This document shows, piece after piece, positions 1 to 8,590 of a stretch of 64,000 nt of DNA. The stretch spans positions 62,001 through 126,000 of the forward strand of contig NZ_JAJNCT010000009.1 in assembly GCF_021026195.1 (NCBI RefSeq), written 5' to 3'. How positions within the stretch are numbered: the stretch's first letter is position 1; every line of letters starts with the position of its first letter. The position numbers and the translations under genes are program-made. Below the pieces are notes generated by a model, which saw nothing but the letters and a program-made list of their open reading frames with translations, was not told the DNA's origin and did no database searches. The DNA is from Comamonas koreensis. Its GTDB lineage: Bacteria; Pseudomonadota; Gammaproteobacteria; Burkholderiales; Burkholderiaceae_C.

Positions 1-860
1 TCTTGGCGACGGCCGCCAACCTCGTGCGCTCCCAGGTTATAGCCAGTAATGGTTTGCGCCTTTCCCGCCGGTGCACCTTGCAATTGCACGCTGCCCACCA
101 GGTCATAGCCCACCAGCTCAAAAGTCAATGCCGCCACGCGATAGCTCGCCGCATCATTGGCCGGTGTGGCTGTGTTGGGGTGCGAGCAATGCCAACGCGC
201 GCGCTGACCCTGCAGTTCGCAGTTCAACTCTTCAAAAGCAGTGAAGTAAGGGGTGTTGTACCCTGCCTGTGCCTCCATCAAAGTGAGTCGGAAGCGGCCA
301 TCCGACATCCGCGTCAGTTCGCTCTTCCATTGGTTGCTCACATCACCTTGGCCATCCAGCACCAGCATCGACAGCACGCGTATCCCCGTTTGCGCACGCG
401 GGTTCGTGACGTTGGCGTCATCGCTGCGCACCACAAAGCGTTCGATAGCCATCTCTGGCTCGCCGGGGAACTGCACCGTGCCAGCAACGCCGTTGCGAAA
501 ACTCACACGCACATCCCCAATGGATTTGTCTTCAACGGCATCGCGCGCTTCGCTTCCAAAGCTGCGGCCGCCTTTGTAGCGCATCAGTGGCGCAGTGACG
601 CTGTTGCCGTCCATCTGGCCGGTGGCTGTGTAGAACGTTGCATCCCCATTCTTCTCATAGCCAAACACCTGCATGAAGAAGGTGTTGCCCTGCACATCAA
701 TCGCCAGGCCTCGGCCAGGCTTGCCGTCCAGTTCATCGCTCACCACCCAGGTGCCCGCCTGGGGCGTGAAATCACGTGCTGCCCAACCAGGGCTGCTTAT
801 CAGCGCGGCGCCCGCCAAAATGATGGATTGAAAAAATGGAATACCCAGCGCTTTTTTCAC
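1..860 (-). CDS. Exported protein of unknown function, 3' end outside the window
   Basis: A GTG start at 860 follows an excellent ribosome binding site (AAGGAGG about seven bases upstream), and the frame stays open to the window edge, giving at least 286 residues. The N-terminus MKKALGIPFF runs into a hydrophobic stretch ending near GWAA, which looks like a Sec signal peptide, so the product is probably periplasmic or secreted. The mature part begins with a segment resembling a lipocalin or beta-rich fold (TGTWVVSDELDG-like, FFMQVFGYEKNGD, FYTATGQMDG), but I recognise no family. There is no neighbour on the same strand close enough to suggest an operon. Start and secretion are well supported; function is unknown. 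Confidence 0.8.
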   Translation of the reverse strand, partial: MKKALGIPFFQSIILAGAALISSPGWAARDFTPQAGTWVVSDELDGKPGRGLAIDVQGNTFFMQVFGYEKNGDATFYTATGQMDGNSVTAPLMRYKGGRSFGSEARDAVEDKSIGDVRVSFRNGVAGTVQFPGEPEMAIERFVVRSDDANVTNPRAQTGIRVLSMLVLDGQGDVSNQWKSELTRMSDGRFRLTLMEAQAGYNTPYFTAFEELNCELQGQRARWHCSHPNTATPANDAASYRVAALTFELVGYDLVGSVQLQGAPAGKAQTITGYNLGAHEVGGRRQ

Positions 861-1065
861 CTTCTGCCTCCTTTGATTATTGAGGCAGTATATACAGCAA
901 TTCAGCAATATTGCATTCGCCAATACATACCATGCAGTGTGCAAATGCATGGCGTACTACTCAAGGCGTGTGCACCGGGTATAAAGAAATTTCCAGCCCG
1001 ATTCCCAAGGCTCCGGCAAGCTGTACGAGCACAGCAGGAAAGGCCAGATATTGAAACCCTTCCTC

Positions 1066-1308
1066 TCAGGCCTCTCGCGCAAAGACCAGCGTCGCGGCCG
1101 ACTCCGGCGTCTGCATCATCCATCGGATATCGGCGGCATGGTCACTTAGAAATGCCAACGCATCCTGCAGCTGGCCGGGAACATCATCGAAGTCGCAGTC
1201 GCTCACCAGGAAATGGGCGGTGCCGCTTTCCAGCCGATAGGGTTGGATCGTGGTATTCACCAAACAAGCTTCCACATTCAAAGCTGAAACTCGCAATACT
1301 GCGCTCAT
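1066..1308 (-). CDS. Small protein of unknown function (80 aa)
   Basis: The ATG at 1308 is preceded by GGGAG nine bases upstream; a TTG six bases further out would sit on top of that site, so the ATG is preferred. The product has no signal peptide or membrane segment. It starts MSAVLRVSALNVEACLV and carries an acidic centre (SDCDFDDVPGQLQ). I recognise no family. It lies alone, about 200 bases from the start of the exported protein gene and 135 bases beyond the end of the cupin gene, all on the same strand. It could be a small stand-alone gene; coding status rests on the ribosome binding site and normal composition. Confidence 0.55.
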   Translation of the reverse strand: MSAVLRVSALNVEACLVNTTIQPYRLESGTAHFLVSDCDFDDVPGQLQDALAFLSDHAADIRWMMQTPESAATLVFAREA

Positions 1309-1443
1309 CGCCAATATCTCCCTCGCTGTTTTTGGTGCTTTATTGCGCTAGAGAATGGCCGATTATTCAGGCGACTCTCCAAGCAAAAATTCTAGCGAAG
1401 ATGCCGCGAGGCCCGGCATCTTCCGCCTTTGCATGGGCCGCGC

Positions 1444-1869
1444 TCAGATCCAGAGATCATTCGCCACCGTACGCGCTCCCGCCTCCCCATCCCCCGTATT
1501 CGCCACCCCACGCGGCTCGATCAGCAGCAGCTGGACCTCGTCCTGCGCAAAGGGCTTGTGCTCGAGGCCCTGGGGGATGACGGCCATTTGGCCGGCCTGC
1601 AGGTGGAGGGCACGGATGCTGCCGCTGGCATCGCGCAGGTCGATGCGCAGCTGGCCGCCCAGGACGATAAAGGTCTCATCGGTGTCGCTGTGCTGGTGCC
1701 AAAGAAATTCGCCGGCGATCTTGACGACCTTGAACTGGTAGTCGTTCATCTCTGCGACCACGCGCGGCTGCCAGTGGCCCTGCAGCTGTGCGATCTTGTC
1801 CAGCAGATCGATGGACTGGCCTTGGCCTCGGTGGTGGGGTGCGCGAGAGGTTTCGGCAGGTGCGGACAT
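1444..1869 (-). CDS. Cupin domain protein (141 aa)
   Basis: This is a single-domain cupin, a small beta-barrel that usually binds a metal. The first cupin motif is visible as GEFLWHQHSDTDETFIVLGG, with the usual two histidines and glutamate as metal ligands, and the second as AGQMAVIPQGLEHKPFA. The start at MSAPAET gives the usual length for this family; an ATG 14 codons upstream at 1911 is possible, and neither has a strong ribosome binding site. The gene lies downstream of, and on the same strand as, an AraC regulator, so the two may be co-transcribed. The substrate or ligand cannot be read from the sequence. Confidence 0.85.
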   Translation of the reverse strand: MSAPAETSRAPHHRGQGQSIDLLDKIAQLQGHWQPRVVAEMNDYQFKVVKIAGEFLWHQHSDTDETFIVLGGQLRIDLRDASGSIRALHLQAGQMAVIPQGLEHKPFAQDEVQLLLIEPRGVANTGDGEAGARTVANDLWI

Positions 1870-1949
1870 GGTGTTGCTGTAGGTGTTGAAAACAGCAGCC
1901 AGCTTAAGCATGCGCAGCCCGGACGTATTGAACGTTTGTGGTGCCAGGT

Positions 1950-2786
1950 TCAGCGAGGGGGTGCATGGCGCATCACCTGCAGCCAGCGCCCCGGGGTGAT
2001 GCCAAAGGTCTTCAGAAAATGGCGCGTCATATGGCTTTGGTCGGCAAAGCCGGCGTCCTGGGCAGCCTCGGCCAGTGACAGGCCCGCCAGCAGCAGGCGC
2101 CGCAGGGCATCGAGCCGGCGCATGGTCAGGTAGCGATAGGGGCTGGTGCCGTAGAACATGCGGAAATCATGCGACAGGCTCCAGCGGTCGCGGCCGGTAG
2201 CCGCTTCCAACTCGTCCAGCGCCACCACCCGGGTGGCATGGGCCTGCAGATAGTCACGCGCGCGGCGGGCGGCCTGGTAGTCGCCCTTGGCCTTGGCACG
2301 CCGCGTGCCGGGCCCGCCGGTGGCAGCGGCCAGCGCATGGGCCAGCTGTGCCAGCGCATCGCTTTGCTCCAAGGGCTCGACAATATCATCCACACCTTGC
2401 AGCAAGGCCTGGGCAGCGGCCGATACCGCCGGGTCGTCGGTGATGCCGCCTTCCAGAAAGGGCAAAGCGCTGCCGCCCAGAATGTCCTGGATCAGCGCGG
2501 GCGCCACATAGACCATGCGGTAGCGGAAGCCCTCGTCCGTGCCGGCCTGTCCGTCATGCGCCTCGTCGGGATGCAGCACCAGGGTGCTGCCGGCCAGGCT
2601 GTCGCGCCGGCCGCGCCGGTAGTGAAAGCTTTGCACGCCCGCCAGGGTGCGCCCTATTGCATAGGTGTCGTGCCGGTGCATCGCGTAGGCATTGCCCTGG
2701 AACCAGGCCTCGATGCGCTCCAGGCTGTCGGACGTTGGGCTGCGCAGCACCCAATCCGAACGGGGCAAGGCAGGGGGGCGGGGCAT
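1950..2786 (-). CDS. AraC-family transcriptional regulator with cupin sensor domain
   Basis: The N-terminal half (about residues 15-110) is an AraC-type cupin sensor containing AYAMHRHDTYAIG and a tyrosine-rich beta segment. The C-terminal 100 residues form two helix-turn-helix units, with the second signature around LAEAAQDAGFADQSHMTRHF and GITPGRWLQ. The ATG at 2786 has GGAG five bases upstream, which decides it over the TTG just before. It acts in the cytoplasm as a DNA-binding regulator. The cupin gene follows 80 bases downstream on the same strand, and an MBL hydrolase gene runs divergently 184 bases away. The effector is unknown. Confidence 0.92.
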   Translation of the reverse strand: MPRPPALPRSDWVLRSPTSDSLERIEAWFQGNAYAMHRHDTYAIGRTLAGVQSFHYRRGRRDSLAGSTLVLHPDEAHDGQAGTDEGFRYRMVYVAPALIQDILGGSALPFLEGGITDDPAVSAAAQALLQGVDDIVEPLEQSDALAQLAHALAAATGGPGTRRAKAKGDYQAARRARDYLQAHATRVVALDELEAATGRDRWSLSHDFRMFYGTSPYRYLTMRRLDALRRLLLAGLSLAEAAQDAGFADQSHMTRHFLKTFGITPGRWLQVMRHAPPR

Positions 2787-2970
2787 CAAGACTCCAGAAA
2801 AGACGAACCGATGGGCGAAGCGCTGATTTTACGAGGCATCCCCAAAGCGGCACCCGCCACTGGCGGCTCTGAACCCCAGCCAGCCTCAAGCCCACCGCAG
2901 CTTGCCGCACAATAGCCAGATTGCGCCCCGCATCCGCCGGCCTGCGCGCTGCCGCCAGCCCCAACAAACA

Positions 2971-3609
2971 ATGCTCCACTACCACACGATTCCCGTTACC
3001 GCGTTTCAGCAAAACTGCTCCCTGGTCTGGTGCGACCAGCAGATGGAGGCCGCCGTCATCGATCCCGGCGGCGATCTGGACCGCATCGAGGCGGAGATTG
3101 CACGCCTCGGTCTGCAGCTCAAGGCCATCTGGCTGACCCATGCGCATATCGACCATGCCGGCGGCGCCGGTGAGCTGGCCGAGCAGCGCGGCCTGCCGAT
3201 CATTGGCCCGCACCCGGGCGACCAATTCTGGATTGATGGCCTGCCCCAGCAAAGCCAGATGTTTGGCTTTCCGCCCGCGCAAAGCTTTGTGCCCACGCGC
3301 TGGCTGCAGGATGGCGATACGGTCAGCATCGGGCAGGAGACCCTGCAGGTGCGCCACTGCCCTGGCCACACCCCTGGCCATGTGGTCTTCCATGCGCCGC
3401 AAATCACGCGCTGCTTTGTCGGCGATGTGCTGTTTGCCGGCAGCATTGGCCGCACCGATTTCCCCCAGGGCAACCACCAGCAGCTGATCGACTCCATCAC
3501 CCAGCGGCTGTGGCCCATGGGCGATGCGACGGTGTTCATCCCCGGCCATGGCCCCGAGAGCAGCTTTGGCCGCGAACGCCAGAGCAACCCCTATGTGGGT
3601 GGGACCTGA
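2971..3609 (+). CDS. MBL-fold metallo-hydrolase (YcbL/glyoxalase II-like), 212 aa
   Basis: This is a short metallo-beta-lactamase-fold hydrolase of the YcbL/glyoxalase II type, usually a thioester hydrolase binding two metal ions. The signature THAHIDHAGG gives the HxHxDH metal motif near residue 55. Further ligands appear in HCPGHTPGHV, in the aspartate of FVGDVLFAGSIGRTDFP, and in the histidine of FIPGHGPES. The ATG at 2971 gives the family's usual N-terminus (MLHYHTIPVTAFQQNCSL). It lacks the C-terminal substrate domain of true GloB, so YcbL-like is the better label. A strong intrinsic terminator follows. Confidence 0.92.
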   Translation: MLHYHTIPVTAFQQNCSLVWCDQQMEAAVIDPGGDLDRIEAEIARLGLQLKAIWLTHAHIDHAGGAGELAEQRGLPIIGPHPGDQFWIDGLPQQSQMFGFPPAQSFVPTRWLQDGDTVSIGQETLQVRHCPGHTPGHVVFHAPQITRCFVGDVLFAGSIGRTDFPQGNHQQLIDSITQRLWPMGDATVFIPGHGPESSFGRERQSNPYVGGT

Positions 3610-3632
3610 TCTCCAGCGAAGGTTCTAACGCC

Positions 3633-3663
3633 AAAGGCCAGCGGCATGCCACTGGCCTTTTTT
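3633..3663 (+). terminator. Rho-independent terminator after the MBL hydrolase
   Basis: A nine-base perfect stem (AAAGGCCAG and CTGGCCTTT) with a ten-base loop is followed by a run of six T. It lies 23 bases past the hydrolase stop and just before the stop of the convergent receptor gene, so it may also end transcription from the other strand (the A run on the left arm is short). Confidence 0.85.
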
Positions 3664-3676
3664 ACGTAGATGCCGA

Positions 3677-5986
3677 TCAGAACCTGGCGGTCAGCGACGC
3701 ATAGAACGAGCGGCCCGGCTCGTTGTAGGTCGCGGCACCGGCACCGTAGATGGTGCGCGGGTTGTTCACGCCCACGGCATTGCCCATGCGGTAGAGGCGC
3801 TTGTCAAACAGGTTCTTGATCCCGGCGGTCAAGGTGACATCCTTGCTGAAGCTGTAGCGCGCGCCCACGCCCACCAGTGCATAGGGGGCCAGGCGGCGGG
3901 TTTCTTCGCCGGTCAACGGCAGGCCCTGGTAGTCGAGCTTGTTGGGCTTTTGGCCGCCATACCAGGTCACCGAGCCGAGCAGTTGCAAGGCATTGGTGGT
4001 CTGCCATTCCACCCGCGAGTTGAGCGTGTACTTGGGGATGATGGACAGCTGCTCGCCGGTGGTCTTGTTCTTGCTCTGCACCATGTAGGTCAGGTTGTTG
4101 CTCAAGCGCACCGCAGGGCTGAGCTTGATGTTGAAGGTGCCTTCCACGCCCGACACCACCGCCTTGGGGATATTGGTCCAGGTGAACACATCGGCGTTGG
4201 CATAGGCGCCCGTACCGCCGGTCGCGGTGCCGATGGGTGTCATGCCCGCATCGATCTTGTTGCGGTAGTCGTTGTGGAACAGGGTCACACCGGCCAGCAG
4301 GCCCTCGTCGGCGTATTCGATGCCCAGTTCCTTGTTGATGCTGGTCTCGGGCTTGAGGTCGGCATTGCCCATCAAATAGCAGGCACCGCCCGCGCCCCAG
4401 CAGCCAATGCCCCGGCTGTAGAGCAGGTAGTTGGGGTTCATCTGGTAGAGGTTGGGGGCCTTGTAGGCCCGTGCCACGCCGGCTTTCAACGTCACCTTGT
4501 CGGTCAGGTAGTGCGACAGGTTCAGCGACGGGCTCCAGTTGGTGCCCACCTCGCTGTGCTGGTCCAGGCGCAGGCCTGGGGTCAGCAAGGTGCGGGCATT
4601 GAGCTCGATGTTGTCTTCGACAAAGACCGAGGCAATGCGCGAGGAGATCTTGCCGCTGCGGCCGGTGTTGTCCACCCCCGGCACGCTGCCGGCTTCGGTA
4701 GTGGTCTGCGATACCGAGTTGCTGTCTTCGAGTTTTTGCTCCACCCACTCGGCGCCCACCGTCATCACATGGGGCAGGCTGCCCCATGTGCCCCGGGCAC
4801 TGACCTCGCCATGGGCGGTCAGGATGTCGAGCTTGGAGGTGCCATAGGCATCGCTGGAGAACAGGCCTTCGGTGCCACCGGCCAGGCCCTCGTTCAGGCG
4901 GGTGTTGCGCGTGGTTTCGTACTGCAGGTAGGCGGTGGAGCTGCCAAAGTCGTACTCGCCCTTGTGCGTGACGGCATAGGTGGAGCGGTACATGCGGTTG
5001 GTCTCGGTGCCCAGCGCATCGAGCACGCGCTGCGAGGTGGCGACCAGGTTGCCATTCGCATCGACCGTGTAGTTGTTGGTGTTTTGCGTATCGCCCGCGT
5101 AGATGTTGCCCTGGCGCGCAAAGCTGGCATCCAAGTCGATGCGGTGGCCCGCTGCGGGCTTGAGGCTCAGGCGCCCCGAGAGGTTGCGGTCGCGCACGCC
5201 TTCGCGGCCGGCCGGGTAGGTGCCGGCATAGATGCCGGTGCGGGTCGAGGCATGGCCTTTGTTGATGTCCCAGGCGTCCGCATCGGTCTTGTCCACATTG
5301 CCGCTCAGGCGAAAGCCCAGCTGCTCCGAGATGGGCCCGGCCAGCGAGAAGCTGGTGCGGCTGCTACTGCCGTCGCGCGAATCTTCTGGCTGGTTGTAGT
5401 ACACCGTCGCGCTGCCGCTCAGCTTGTCGGGGATGCCCTTGGTGATGATGTTGACCACGCCGCCAGCGGCCCCGTTGCCGTAGCGCGCGGCAGCGGGACC
5501 GCGCAGCACCTCGATCTGCTCGACGGCCTCCTGCGGCACCCAGTTCATGTCGCCCCGGGTGTCGCGTTCGCCGCGCCAGCCGTAGCGCACCGATCCCCGG
5601 CTGTTGACGGGTTTGCCATCGACGAGGATCAAGGTGTTTTCCGGGCCCATGCCGCGCAGGTCGATCTGGCGGTTGTTGCCGCGCTGGCCGCTGCTGGAGT
5701 TGCTGGTCAGGTTCACACCGGGCTGCTGGCGCAGCACATCGGCCAGGTCATTGCTGGGCTGGCTGTCCAGGTCTTCGCGCGTGACAGTCGATACGCCCGG
5801 CGCCTGCTTCCAGGCGCTTTCTGCCGTGCCCAGCACCTGCACCGTCTCCAAGGTCGGATCCTGCTCCGACGCTGTGGTTGCCGCTGCCGGGGTTTGTGCC
5901 TGCGCTGCTGCCTGCACCCCCACTACCAGCACCGCTGCTGCCACGGCGCGCAAGCGCCACCCCTGTTCCCCTGCCTGGATCGACAT
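3677..5986 (-). CDS. TonB-dependent ferric catecholate (FepA-like) outer membrane receptor, 769 aa
   Basis: This is an outer membrane receptor that imports ferric siderophore using TonB energy. After a signal peptide ending near AAAQAQ comes a TonB box-like LETVQVLGT, then the plug domain with NTLILVDGKPVNSR, QIEVLRGPAAARYGNGAAGGVVNI, and a 22-strand barrel ending in the typical aromatic FYASLTARF. The stretch around YLLYSRGIGCW, ACYLMGNADLKPETS is characteristic of the FepA/PfeA/BfeA catecholate receptors, including the cysteine pair of an external loop. A Fur-box-like site lies 20 bases upstream of the start. The neighbouring PchR-like regulator and IroE-like esterase support uptake of enterobactin-like compounds. 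No siderophore synthesis genes are in view. Confidence 0.95.
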   Translation of the reverse strand: MSIQAGEQGWRLRAVAAAVLVVGVQAAAQAQTPAAATTASEQDPTLETVQVLGTAESAWKQAPGVSTVTREDLDSQPSNDLADVLRQQPGVNLTSNSSSGQRGNNRQIDLRGMGPENTLILVDGKPVNSRGSVRYGWRGERDTRGDMNWVPQEAVEQIEVLRGPAAARYGNGAAGGVVNIITKGIPDKLSGSATVYYNQPEDSRDGSSSRTSFSLAGPISEQLGFRLSGNVDKTDADAWDINKGHASTRTGIYAGTYPAGREGVRDRNLSGRLSLKPAAGHRIDLDASFARQGNIYAGDTQNTNNYTVDANGNLVATSQRVLDALGTETNRMYRSTYAVTHKGEYDFGSSTAYLQYETTRNTRLNEGLAGGTEGLFSSDAYGTSKLDILTAHGEVSARGTWGSLPHVMTVGAEWVEQKLEDSNSVSQTTTEAGSVPGVDNTGRSGKISSRIASVFVEDNIELNARTLLTPGLRLDQHSEVGTNWSPSLNLSHYLTDKVTLKAGVARAYKAPNLYQMNPNYLLYSRGIGCWGAGGACYLMGNADLKPETSINKELGIEYADEGLLAGVTLFHNDYRNKIDAGMTPIGTATGGTGAYANADVFTWTNIPKAVVSGVEGTFNIKLSPAVRLSNNLTYMVQSKNKTTGEQLSIIPKYTLNSRVEWQTTNALQLLGSVTWYGGQKPNKLDYQGLPLTGEETRRLAPYALVGVGARYSFSKDVTLTAGIKNLFDKRLYRMGNAVGVNNPRTIYGAGAATYNEPGRSFYASLTARF

Positions 5987-6005
5987 ACCGCCCCTTTTTT
6001 GAAAG

Positions 6006-6024
6006 ACAAATGATTTTCATTACC
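6006..6024. promoter_or_regulatory. Fur box upstream of the FepA-like receptor gene
   Basis: The core AATGATTTTCATTACC matches the 19-bp Fur consensus at 14 of 19 positions, including both ATGAT/TCATT-type halves. It sits 20 bases upstream of the receptor start, where Fe-Fur would block the promoter. This is inferred from the match and the context. Confidence 0.7.
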
Positions 6025-6149
6025 AAGTACTGAATTCTTCCATCCCGGGGGCGCTCCGTGGTTTGCGCGGGCAACAAAGATGTTTGCGCCAGCGGCAGTG
6101 CCGCCCGGTTGGGGGCCGGGCGAACAAACCGGAGGTAAAGGGGGCGCTT

Positions 6150-7130
6150 TTAGACCCGTACCCGCGCCAGCTTGGGCGCCAGGCCAAAGCGCCTGCGGTA
6201 GGCGGTGGCAAAGTTGGCGGCGCTGGTATAGCCGGCCAGCAGCGCCGCCTGGCCCACGGTGATGCCGTCGCGCTCCAGCGCCTGGCGGGCGCGCTGCAGC
6301 CGGCATTCGCGCAAGAACTCAAACACGGTGGTGCCGTACACGCTGCGGAACTGGCGCTGCAAGGTGCTGGCATTGACACCGGCCTGGCGCGCAATCGCAT
6401 CCATCGACAGCGCATCGGCCTGGCCCGAGGCCAGGAAGGCATGCAGCTCACGCAGCCGCTGGTGTTCACGCGGCAGCAGGCCTGCCGCACTGGCGCCAGG
6501 GGCGGCGGCCTCGCCATCGCCCAAGGTGGCCAGTGCCTCGCCCAGCAGCTCCAGCGCATGGCTTTCCAGGTACATGTGCTGCAGCAGCGGCGTCAAGCCG
6601 GGCGGATGCACGATCTGCTCGGCAATCACCGCGGCGCGGGGCGACAGCTGCCAGTGGCGCGTAGCGAGGTGCTCGTGCATGAAGCGCTGCAGATCGGGCC
6701 AGGCGGCCCCGTCGCCACCACCGGCCTGGGCCAGCCAGGCAGGAGTGAGCCCCAGGCTGACGCGGCGCGAATACACACCCGAGCGCGCCCGCCGCTCAAA
6801 GCGTTCGCGCTCCGCCACCGACACCAGCGCCGCGCTGGCGCCCGCGCCCGCATGGCTCAGCGCCACCCGGGTCAAACCGTAGGACACATCAATCCGCCCC
6901 TCCAACAGCACCACCAGGCGCAGCCCGGCATCGATCTCAGCCCGCGCGGTCTGGTCGCGCAGGTCGCAACCGTCTTCGCTGTGCAGATGCAGTCCCGGGC
7001 GCAGCTCGCGCAGCCGCGAGACATGCGCGCGCAGATCCGCCTGATCCGGGTCTGGGCTGGATGCGGGATCAGCGCTGTGCATAGGCCAGGCCGGTAGAGC
7101 GTGGAAGGGATGCCCGGCATGCGCAAACAT
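6150..7130 (-). CDS. PchR-like AraC-family regulator of siderophore uptake
   Basis: The C-terminal hundred residues are an AraC DNA-binding domain of the PchR type: SMDAIARQAGVNASTLQRQF, YGTTVFEFLRE, and a second helix-turn-helix at TVGQAALLAGYTSAANF. The N-terminal part contains the PchR-like SYGLTRVALSHAGAG and SAALVSVAERERFERRARSG segments. PchR relatives bind ferric siderophore and activate the cognate receptor gene, which here lies directly downstream on the same strand. The start is uncertain: ATG codons at 7151, 7130 and 7082 are all possible and none has a strong ribosome binding site. A Fur-box-like site lies just upstream, so iron control of the regulator is likely. Confidence 0.85.
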   Translation of the reverse strand: MFAHAGHPFHALPAWPMHSADPASSPDPDQADLRAHVSRLRELRPGLHLHSEDGCDLRDQTARAEIDAGLRLVVLLEGRIDVSYGLTRVALSHAGAGASAALVSVAERERFERRARSGVYSRRVSLGLTPAWLAQAGGGDGAAWPDLQRFMHEHLATRHWQLSPRAAVIAEQIVHPPGLTPLLQHMYLESHALELLGEALATLGDGEAAAPGASAAGLLPREHQRLRELHAFLASGQADALSMDAIARQAGVNASTLQRQFRSVYGTTVFEFLRECRLQRARQALERDGITVGQAALLAGYTSAANFATAYRRRFGLAPKLARVRV

Positions 7131-7182
7131 TTTTCTTGCTGCAGCAAACATGGGCCAAGCGGGTTTGTGCCATGCTTGCCAT

Positions 7183-7209
7183 GATAATTTCTTAATGCAA
7201 ATCATTCTC
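7183..7209. promoter_or_regulatory. Fur-box-like site between the PchR-like regulator and the esterase
   Basis: The core AATGCAAATCATTCTC matches the Fur consensus at 13 of 16 positions and is preceded by GATAATTT, which could form an overlapping second site. It lies between two divergent genes, 35 bases before the esterase start, so it could control both. Confidence 0.6.
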
Positions 7210-7244
7210 AAGCCCATGGTTGATTTGCCGCAAGCCCAGCCCCT

Positions 7245-8252
7245 ATGCACATCGCCCTGCCCACCTTCCCCACCCTGCCCTTGGCCCAGCTGGCCGATGT
7301 GACCCGGCGCCGCTTGCTGGGCCTGGGCGCCGCGCTTGCGCTGCCCGGCTGCGCCTGGCAAAGCAGCCTGCAGGACGCCCCACCCGTGACCCTGCCCGGC
7401 ACCCGGCAGCTGGACCTGCGCGCCCCCGGCATGCCCGGCCCGGGCGCGCCCGAGCGCGTGCACCGCATCATGGTGGCCGTGCCGCCCGCCCCGCCACCGC
7501 CCCAGGGCTACCCGGTGCTCTATTTGCTGGACGGCAACTTGCTGTTCACACCCACCGCGCAGCTGATGCGCAACCGCTTTGCGCGCGGCCCCTCGGTGCC
7601 CACGCAAGGCGCCGTGGTCGTCGGCCTGGGCTATGCGGACAGCGCGGTGCTGGACCTGAGCGCCCGCAGCTATGACTACACACCGCCTGCGCCCGGCCCG
7701 GCTACCGATGAGCGCGGGCGTGCCGAGGGCGGGGCCGACCATTTCCTCGATTTCATCGACCAGCAGGTACGCCCGCTGGTGGAAGCGAGCTGGCCGATCG
7801 ACCGGGCGCGCCAGACCTTTTTTGGCCACTCGTATGGCGGCCTCTGCGTGCTGCATGCGCTGCTGACCCGGCCGGGCGGCTTTCAGCGCTATGTTGCTGC
7901 CAGCCCCTCAATCTGGTGGCGCGATGGTTTTGTGCTGCAGGCCTTGCCCGGCTTTGTGGACCATGCCGCCCGCCAGCCGGCGGATGCGCCAGCGCTGCAG
8001 CTGTTGCTGACGCAAGGCGAGCGCGAGGCGCGGCCTGCCAAGCAGACGACAGCGCCTGCGCCTTCCAGCGACCCGGCCCGCGATGCGATACGGCGCCAGC
8101 GCCAGAACGCGCCAGGCATTCCAGCTTTGATGGAAGGCCTGCGCGGCGCCCCAGGCCTGGCGCTGCGCTATGCCAGCTTTCCGGGGGCCGACCACGGCAG
8201 CGCCATGCTGCCAGCGGCCCAGCAGGCACTGGCGATGGCCATCGAGGACTGA
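7245..8252 (+). CDS. IroE/BesA-like siderophore esterase (alpha/beta hydrolase), exported
   Basis: This is a putative esterase of the D/IroE/BesA family, which cleaves the trilactone of enterobactin-type siderophores and is usually periplasmic. The N-terminus contains RRRLLGLGAALALPGC, a twin-arginine motif running into a lipobox-like cysteine, so export as a Tat lipoprotein is likely. The nucleophile elbow is FFGHSYGGL, followed by AASPSIWW, typical of this family; the catalytic histidine is in FPGADHGSAM near the C-terminus. The neighbouring catecholate receptor, regulator and Fur box fit ferric-enterobactin hydrolysis. The DUF2218 gene starts five bases after the stop. The ribosome binding site is weak, so the exact start is less sure. 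Confidence 0.87.
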   Translation: MHIALPTFPTLPLAQLADVTRRRLLGLGAALALPGCAWQSSLQDAPPVTLPGTRQLDLRAPGMPGPGAPERVHRIMVAVPPAPPPPQGYPVLYLLDGNLLFTPTAQLMRNRFARGPSVPTQGAVVVGLGYADSAVLDLSARSYDYTPPAPGPATDERGRAEGGADHFLDFIDQQVRPLVEASWPIDRARQTFFGHSYGGLCVLHALLTRPGGFQRYVAASPSIWWRDGFVLQALPGFVDHAARQPADAPALQLLLTQGEREARPAKQTTAPAPSSDPARDAIRRQRQNAPGIPALMEGLRGAPGLALRYASFPGADHGSAMLPAAQQALAMAIED

Positions 8253-8257
8253 GCGCC

Positions 8258-8557
8258 ATGTCCGAGCCCGCCCTGACAAGCGTCACTACCCAAGGCCAGG
8301 TGATGACGCCTGAGGCCAGCCGCTATCTGCAGCGCCTGTGCTACCACTTCAGCCGCAAGATCAGCGTGCAGTACGACAGCCAGCAGGGCGAGGCCCAGTT
8401 CCCCTGGGGCCACTGCCGTTTGCGGGCCGACGGCGATACGCTGACTTTTGTCTGCAGCGCTGACAATGCCGAGGCACTGGCCAGGGTGCGCCATGCGATC
8501 GACGCGCACGTGGCGCTTTTCTCGCGCAAGAACCCGATGGTGGTGGCCTGGGTTTAA
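8258..8557 (+). CDS. DUF2218 domain protein (99 aa)
   Basis: This small cytoplasmic protein matches the DUF2218 family in length and pattern: an N-terminal LTSVTTQGQVMTPEASRYLQRLCYHFSRK, a central FPWGHCRLRADGD and a C-terminal DAHVALFSRKNPMVVAW. Members of the family are commonly found next to iron and siderophore genes but have no settled function. Here the gene starts five bases after the esterase stop, so both are almost certainly on one transcript and under the same iron control. Confidence 0.87.
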   Translation: MSEPALTSVTTQGQVMTPEASRYLQRLCYHFSRKISVQYDSQQGEAQFPWGHCRLRADGDTLTFVCSADNAEALARVRHAIDAHVALFSRKNPMVVAWV

Positions 8558-8590
8558 GAACCTGTTCAAAGGCCGTCTTGGGCTTGACGT

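Noticed and set aside
3..1580. Long plus-strand reading frame of 525 codons
   Set aside because: It is antisense to a well-initiated exported protein gene and other minus-strand genes; low-complexity His/Arg/Pro-rich composition is typical of shadow frames in high-GC DNA.
3950..6013. 687-codon plus-strand frame opposite the receptor gene
   Set aside because: The opposite strand encodes a clear TonB-dependent receptor; the plus frame has no recognisable domain.
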